From NCBI RefSeq assembly GCF_014649995.1, contig NZ_BMUC01000022.1, positions 1 to 64,000 on the forward strand: DNA of 64,000 bases, read 5' to 3'. The notes beneath the pieces are model-generated. The model ran no database searches and was not told the DNA's origin. It was given only the letters and a program-made list of their open reading frames with translations. The stretch's first letter is position 1. Each line of letters starts with the position of its first letter. Shown here in pieces: positions 61,402 to 64,000 of the stretch. Position numbers and translations under genes: made by a program. Source of the stretch: Streptomyces griseoflavus. Lineage in GTDB: Bacteria > Actinomycetota > Actinomycetes > Streptomycetales > Streptomycetaceae.

Positions 61402-62586
61402 CTACATGCGGCTCATGCTCGCCGCGGCGAACAGGACGTCCCGGATCGCCGTACGGTCCCCCTCCTGCCCCGCGGCGGCCTCCCGCGGCGGGACGTGGCC
61501 CGCGGCCAGCCGGCAGAACTCCGCGCCGTCCAGCGCGACGTGCGCCACCTCGTGCTCGGCGGAGCCCTTCGCCGCGGGGGAGTCCAGCGGGATGAGCCAC
61601 TCCCCGCCGCCCGAGCCCTCGATCTCCAGCCGCAGGCTGCGTCCCGGCTCCCCGGCGGCGACCAGGCGCCGTTCGACGGGCGAGGCCAGCCCGTGCAGCC
61701 TGCGGTGCTCCAGCACCGCCGGGAGCAGCCGCGCGGCGAGGTCGACCAGGCGGTGCAGATGCCGTCCGGAGGGCGGGTCGTAGGGGTAGTCGACCGCCTC
61801 GGCGATGTCCTCGGCGTGCACCCAGCACTCGAAGGCCCGGTCCAGCAGGGCGTCGGGCAGCGGCAGTTCGAAGTCGCCGTACGGGACCGTGGTCCGCTCG
61901 GTGCCGCCGGTGAAGGACACGGTCCGTACGAGGGCGTGGCTCTGTTCCCGCCAGGGCGCGCGGACGGAGCGGGTGGGCGGGAAGCGGGCGGCCCGCCAGT
62001 ACGCCTCGGTGCGGTCCGCGGGGGTGGGCCGGGCGGCCGTGATCTCGCCGAGCGGGTCGTTCAGGCCGAGGGCGACCGCGACCAGCCCGTCGACCGTCAG
62101 CAGGTGCGCGATCACCCCGGCGACGGTGGTGCGGCGGCTGCTCGCCTCGTCGGCCTCGTACCAGCGCAGCCGCACCGGCGCGTGCCACTCGGAGTCCCCG
62201 AAGTCCTGCAGCAGGGCGTCAAGGCGCGCGGTCTCGGCGTCGTAGGCGGCGGCCCACTCCGGTACGGGGATGCGTGGCGGGCGCCGTTCGAGGCAGGACT
62301 CCAGGACGCGGGTGCGCAGCCCGGGGTCCAGGTCGAGGCTCTCGGGCCGGTGGAGCAGGCCGACCGCCTCCCGCAGGCGCAGTGCCTCGTCCGCGCAGGG
62401 GCCGCAGTCGCCGAGGTGTTCCTCGACGGCCTCCCCCTCGGCGGGTGCGCAGGCGGACAGCGCCCAGGCGCCCAGCAGTGACTTCAGCACGTCGTGCTCC
62501 CGTACGAGGGGCATACCGTCCGGCCCGTTTGCTCCGGGCGTGCCCGCGGCCGTCCGTTCCCGTCGCTGCCCGGTCCGCCCGCTCAC
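61402..62586 (-). CDS. Zinc-finger anti-sigma factor fused to a maleylpyruvate isomerase-like domain
   Basis: 394-residue fusion. Residues 25-75 form an anti-sigma zinc-binding domain with His57-x3-Cys61-x2-Cys64 (EEHLGDCGPCADE). From about 110 comes a DinB/mycothiol-dependent maleylpyruvate isomerase-like part: WAAAYDAETARLDALLQDFGDSEW, TVAGVIAHLLTVDGLVAVALG, FECWVHAEDIAEAVDYPY and a C-terminal MDMPI/SCP2-like domain. No membrane helix, so the anti-sigma acts in the cytoplasm. GTG 62584-62586 overlaps the sigma factor stop by four bases, fixing the pair. The fused domain may couple thiol redox chemistry to sigma release; this is inference. Confidence 0.85.
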   Translation of the reverse strand: MSGRTGQRRERTAAGTPGANGPDGMPLVREHDVLKSLLGAWALSACAPAEGEAVEEHLGDCGPCADEALRLREAVGLLHRPESLDLDPGLRTRVLESCLERRPPRIPVPEWAAAYDAETARLDALLQDFGDSEWHAPVRLRWYEADEASSRRTTVAGVIAHLLTVDGLVAVALGLNDPLGEITAARPTPADRTEAYWRAARFPPTRSVRAPWREQSHALVRTVSFTGGTERTTVPYGDFELPLPDALLDRAFECWVHAEDIAEAVDYPYDPPSGRHLHRLVDLAARLLPAVLEHRRLHGLASPVERRLVAAGEPGRSLRLEIEGSGGGEWLIPLDSPAAKGSAEHEVAHVALDGAEFCRLAAGHVPPREAAAGQEGDRTAIRDVLFAAASMSRM

Positions 62587-63164
62587 GCGGCACCCCCGAT
62601 CCCGGGCGGGGCGCCCGGGGTCTCGGTGTCGTGGGCGGTGGCCAGCAGCTGGAGGCCCAGGCGGAGCCGGCGGCGGGCCTCGTCGTCGGTGACGCCCAGG
62701 TCGGTGGCGGTCTGGTGGTAGTCCCGGCGCTGGAAGTAGGCCAGTTCCAGGGCGGCCCGCAGGGGAGTCGGCAGGGACTGGACGATGTAGTCGGCGCGGG
62801 CGGCCACCGAGGCGTGCCGCAGCGTGCGTTCCAGGTCCTCGGTGGTGCCGGGGCCGCCGCGGGCGAGGGCCGCGGTCCCGGTGGTGCGCAGCCGCTGCAC
62901 GGCCAGCCGGTTGGTCAGCGCGGCGAGCCAGCTGCGCAGGGGGCCCTCGTCGGGGTCGTAGGAGTCCGGGTGCTGCCAGACGTGGGCGAAGACGTCGCGG
63001 GTCAGGGCGTCGGCCGCGGGCTCGTCGCCCACGACGCGGTGGGCGAGGCCGTGGACGAGGGAGGCGAACCGGTCGTAGAGCTCGCCCAGGGCGGCCGCCT
63101 CCCCGCGCGCGAGCCGCTGCTGCATCCTGCGGTCCCAGCGGGGCGGTGCGTCCCGTTCCGGCAT
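62583..63164 (-). CDS. ECF-family RNA polymerase sigma factor
   Basis: 193-residue extracytoplasmic-function-type sigma factor. Region 2: GELYDRFASLVHGLAHRVVGDEPAADALTRDVFAHVWQHPDSYDPDEGPLRSWLAALTNRLAVQRLR. Region 4: LPTPLRAALELAYFQRRDYHQTATDLGVTDDEARRRLRLGLQLL. Region 4 reads QTATDLGVTDDEAR, the HTH. ATG at 63162-63164 with GAGGGG directly upstream; a GTG four codons earlier is in frame. Its target promoters are not known; sigma factor autoregulation would place one in 63165-63526. Confidence 0.9.
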   Translation of the reverse strand: MPERDAPPRWDRRMQQRLARGEAAALGELYDRFASLVHGLAHRVVGDEPAADALTRDVFAHVWQHPDSYDPDEGPLRSWLAALTNRLAVQRLRTTGTAALARGGPGTTEDLERTLRHASVAARADYIVQSLPTPLRAALELAYFQRRDYHQTATDLGVTDDEARRRLRLGLQLLATAHDTETPGAPPGIGGAA

Positions 63165-63526
63165 GCGGCCCCTCACCCCCTGTTCCTCCCCGGCACCCCG
63201 GGCCGGTCGGTGCCCGGGGCCGGCGTATGGCCGGTGACCCCATGAATGTAGTCGGCACGGACGAGGGCGCACGCCCCTTTGTGGCAATGTGCGCCCCCGG
63301 CGATGCCGCAGGTGGTAAGGGGCCTCCCGCGCACGTCGGACCTTGCTCGGCTCGTGACTACCCCGCACGGCACCGATCGGAACCGATCGAATCGGATCGA
63401 ATGCGACTAGAACAAGCCCTTTCTGATCGGTAACCGTTTCCCGGGCCGCGTTTCAGGGGAACGGCCGTGGGGCAGCCGCGCTGCAAGGAAGCGTAGGCAC
63501 TGCTTCCGTTTCGGCGAGCGAGGGGC
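63165..63526. other. Divergent intergenic region between the ECF sigma gene and the STAS gene
   Basis: 362 bases with no credible gene. A cluster of CCGATCGG/CCGATCGA/GGATCGAA units lies at 63373-63400, in comparatively AT-rich sequence, and GGAAGC...GCTTCC (63487-63492/63502-63507) forms a hairpin in the STAS leader. Promoters for both directions must be here; no clear -35/-10 pair was identified. Confidence 0.45.
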
Positions 63527-63907
63527 GTGGTGGTGACCTTCACAGTGACCGATCAGGAGCACGGCGGATGGGCCGTGCTCCGGGTGTCGGGGGAACTGGA
63601 CCTGGTGACGTCCCCGGTGCTGCGCCAGCGGGTGCACGACGTGGTGGCCGAGGGCCGGCACAGCCTCGTCCTCGATCTCTCCGAGGTGTGGTTCTGCGAC
63701 TCCAGCGGGGTGGGCGTGCTCATCGCCTCCCGCCGGCTGCTGCGCTCCTGCGGGGGCGGCCTGCGGCTGATCCTCCCCGCGCGCGGAGCCGCCGACGGCA
63801 GTCACGTGAACAAGGTGCTCGGCGCCCTCGGTGTGCGGCGCCTCTTCGAGATCCATCCGGACGTCCCCTCCGCGGTCGACGAGGACTCCCGTCCGCTGTC
63901 GGCGTGA
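63527..63907 (+). CDS. STAS-domain anti-sigma factor antagonist
   Basis: 126-residue SpoIIAA/RsbV-like protein. FTVTDQEHGGWAVLRVSGELDLVTSPVLRQ gives the first half; the phosphorylatable serine is in WFCDSSGVGVLIASRR (Ser59 or Ser60). When unphosphorylated such proteins bind anti-sigma kinases and free the sigma factor. No RsbW-type kinase or sigma-B gene is inside the window, so the partner is elsewhere. GTG start at 63527, with GAGGGG upstream; GTG codons one and two positions later are equally possible. Confidence 0.88.
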   Translation: MVVTFTVTDQEHGGWAVLRVSGELDLVTSPVLRQRVHDVVAEGRHSLVLDLSEVWFCDSSGVGVLIASRRLLRSCGGGLRLILPARGAADGSHVNKVLGALGVRRLFEIHPDVPSAVDEDSRPLSA

Positions 63908-64000
63908 GCCCGGCGCCCCGGACGTGCGTCGTGGGACCGCTCACACGTGTCACGCCGTTGTCCCGGTATTCCCCCGGTCCTGGTGCGGGCGACGCTTTCG

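Noticed and set aside
63146-63433. 95-codon plus-strand ORF and 66-codon minus-strand ORF in the sigma/STAS gap
   Set aside because: Shadow-like composition, no ribosome site; the region has promoter-like features.

Overview
The window is very GC-rich, actinomycete-type DNA and almost certainly comes from a Streptomyces chromosome. The evidence is third-position GC saturation with long shadow frames on both strands, many GTG and some TTG starts, four-base ATGA/GTGA gene overlaps, a single TTA codon in the whole window, a conservon (cvn) operon with a CYP157/CYP154 pair, a DmdR1-type iron regulator, an NsdA-like regulator and an SCO4402-family gene next to purU. No tRNA, rRNA, CRISPR array, IS element, prophage or biosynthetic cluster was seen. 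It reads as ordinary core chromosome with a few accessory genes.

Layout. 1-12 kb: the 5' part of a secreted M23 peptidase, an SLC13/ArsB-like permease, a 1,054-residue sacsin/HSP90-type ATPase, an NhaA-DsbA fusion antiporter, a CtpE-like P-type ATPase, a DUF2530 protein and an AzgA-type purine permease with a suggestive 5' leader. 12-23 kb: MarR-MFS pair, two paralogous Uma2 nucleases with matching promoters around thpR and an aldo/keto reductase, a 29-codon membrane peptide, an SGNH hydrolase, a secreted beta-propeller protein, TetR plus DrrAB-like exporter sharing a 14-bp inverted-repeat operator, and serC. 23-29 kb: conservon cvnABCD followed by CYP157-like and CYP154-like P450s, six genes with every junction overlapping. 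29-37 kb: FAD/FeS 2-hydroxyacid dehydrogenase, a nuclease-TerD fusion protein, a Nudix hydrolase, an EamA exporter and a frameshifted HTH gene.

36.8-47 kb: a catabolic operon of eight genes (TIGR03084 protein, AtuA-like protein, carboxylase beta and alpha subunits, acyl-CoA dehydrogenase, cinnamate/coumarate-type CoA ligase, enoyl-CoA hydratase, TetR). It fits acyl-CoA degradation through a carboxylated intermediate, as in acyclic-terpene or leucine breakdown. 47-53 kb: pdxH, a second citrate synthase with a repeat-bearing promoter, a PAS protein, a SIS protein and dmdR1. 53-64 kb: an alpha/beta-hydrolase-fold protein with a TTA codon and Ala at the nucleophile position, a Prim-Pol protein, an NsdA-like regulator, a Pro/Gly-rich membrane protein with repeated ATQ motifs, a lipoprotein substrate-binding protein, an SCO4402-family protein, purU, an ECF sigma factor overlapping a zinc-finger anti-sigma/MDMPI fusion, and a STAS antagonist.

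The best candidate for an under-described system is the nuclease-TerD fusion at 32407-34467, which combines an N-terminal coiled coil, an uncharacterised middle region, an Mrr-like PD-(D/E)xK domain and a C-terminal TerD domain. Second-line candidates are the purine-permease leader with two mutually exclusive hairpins, the apparently catalytically dead TTA-containing hydrolase downstream of dmdR1, and the twin Uma2 genes. All functional assignments come from reading the sequence and from family knowledge; no database search was run.
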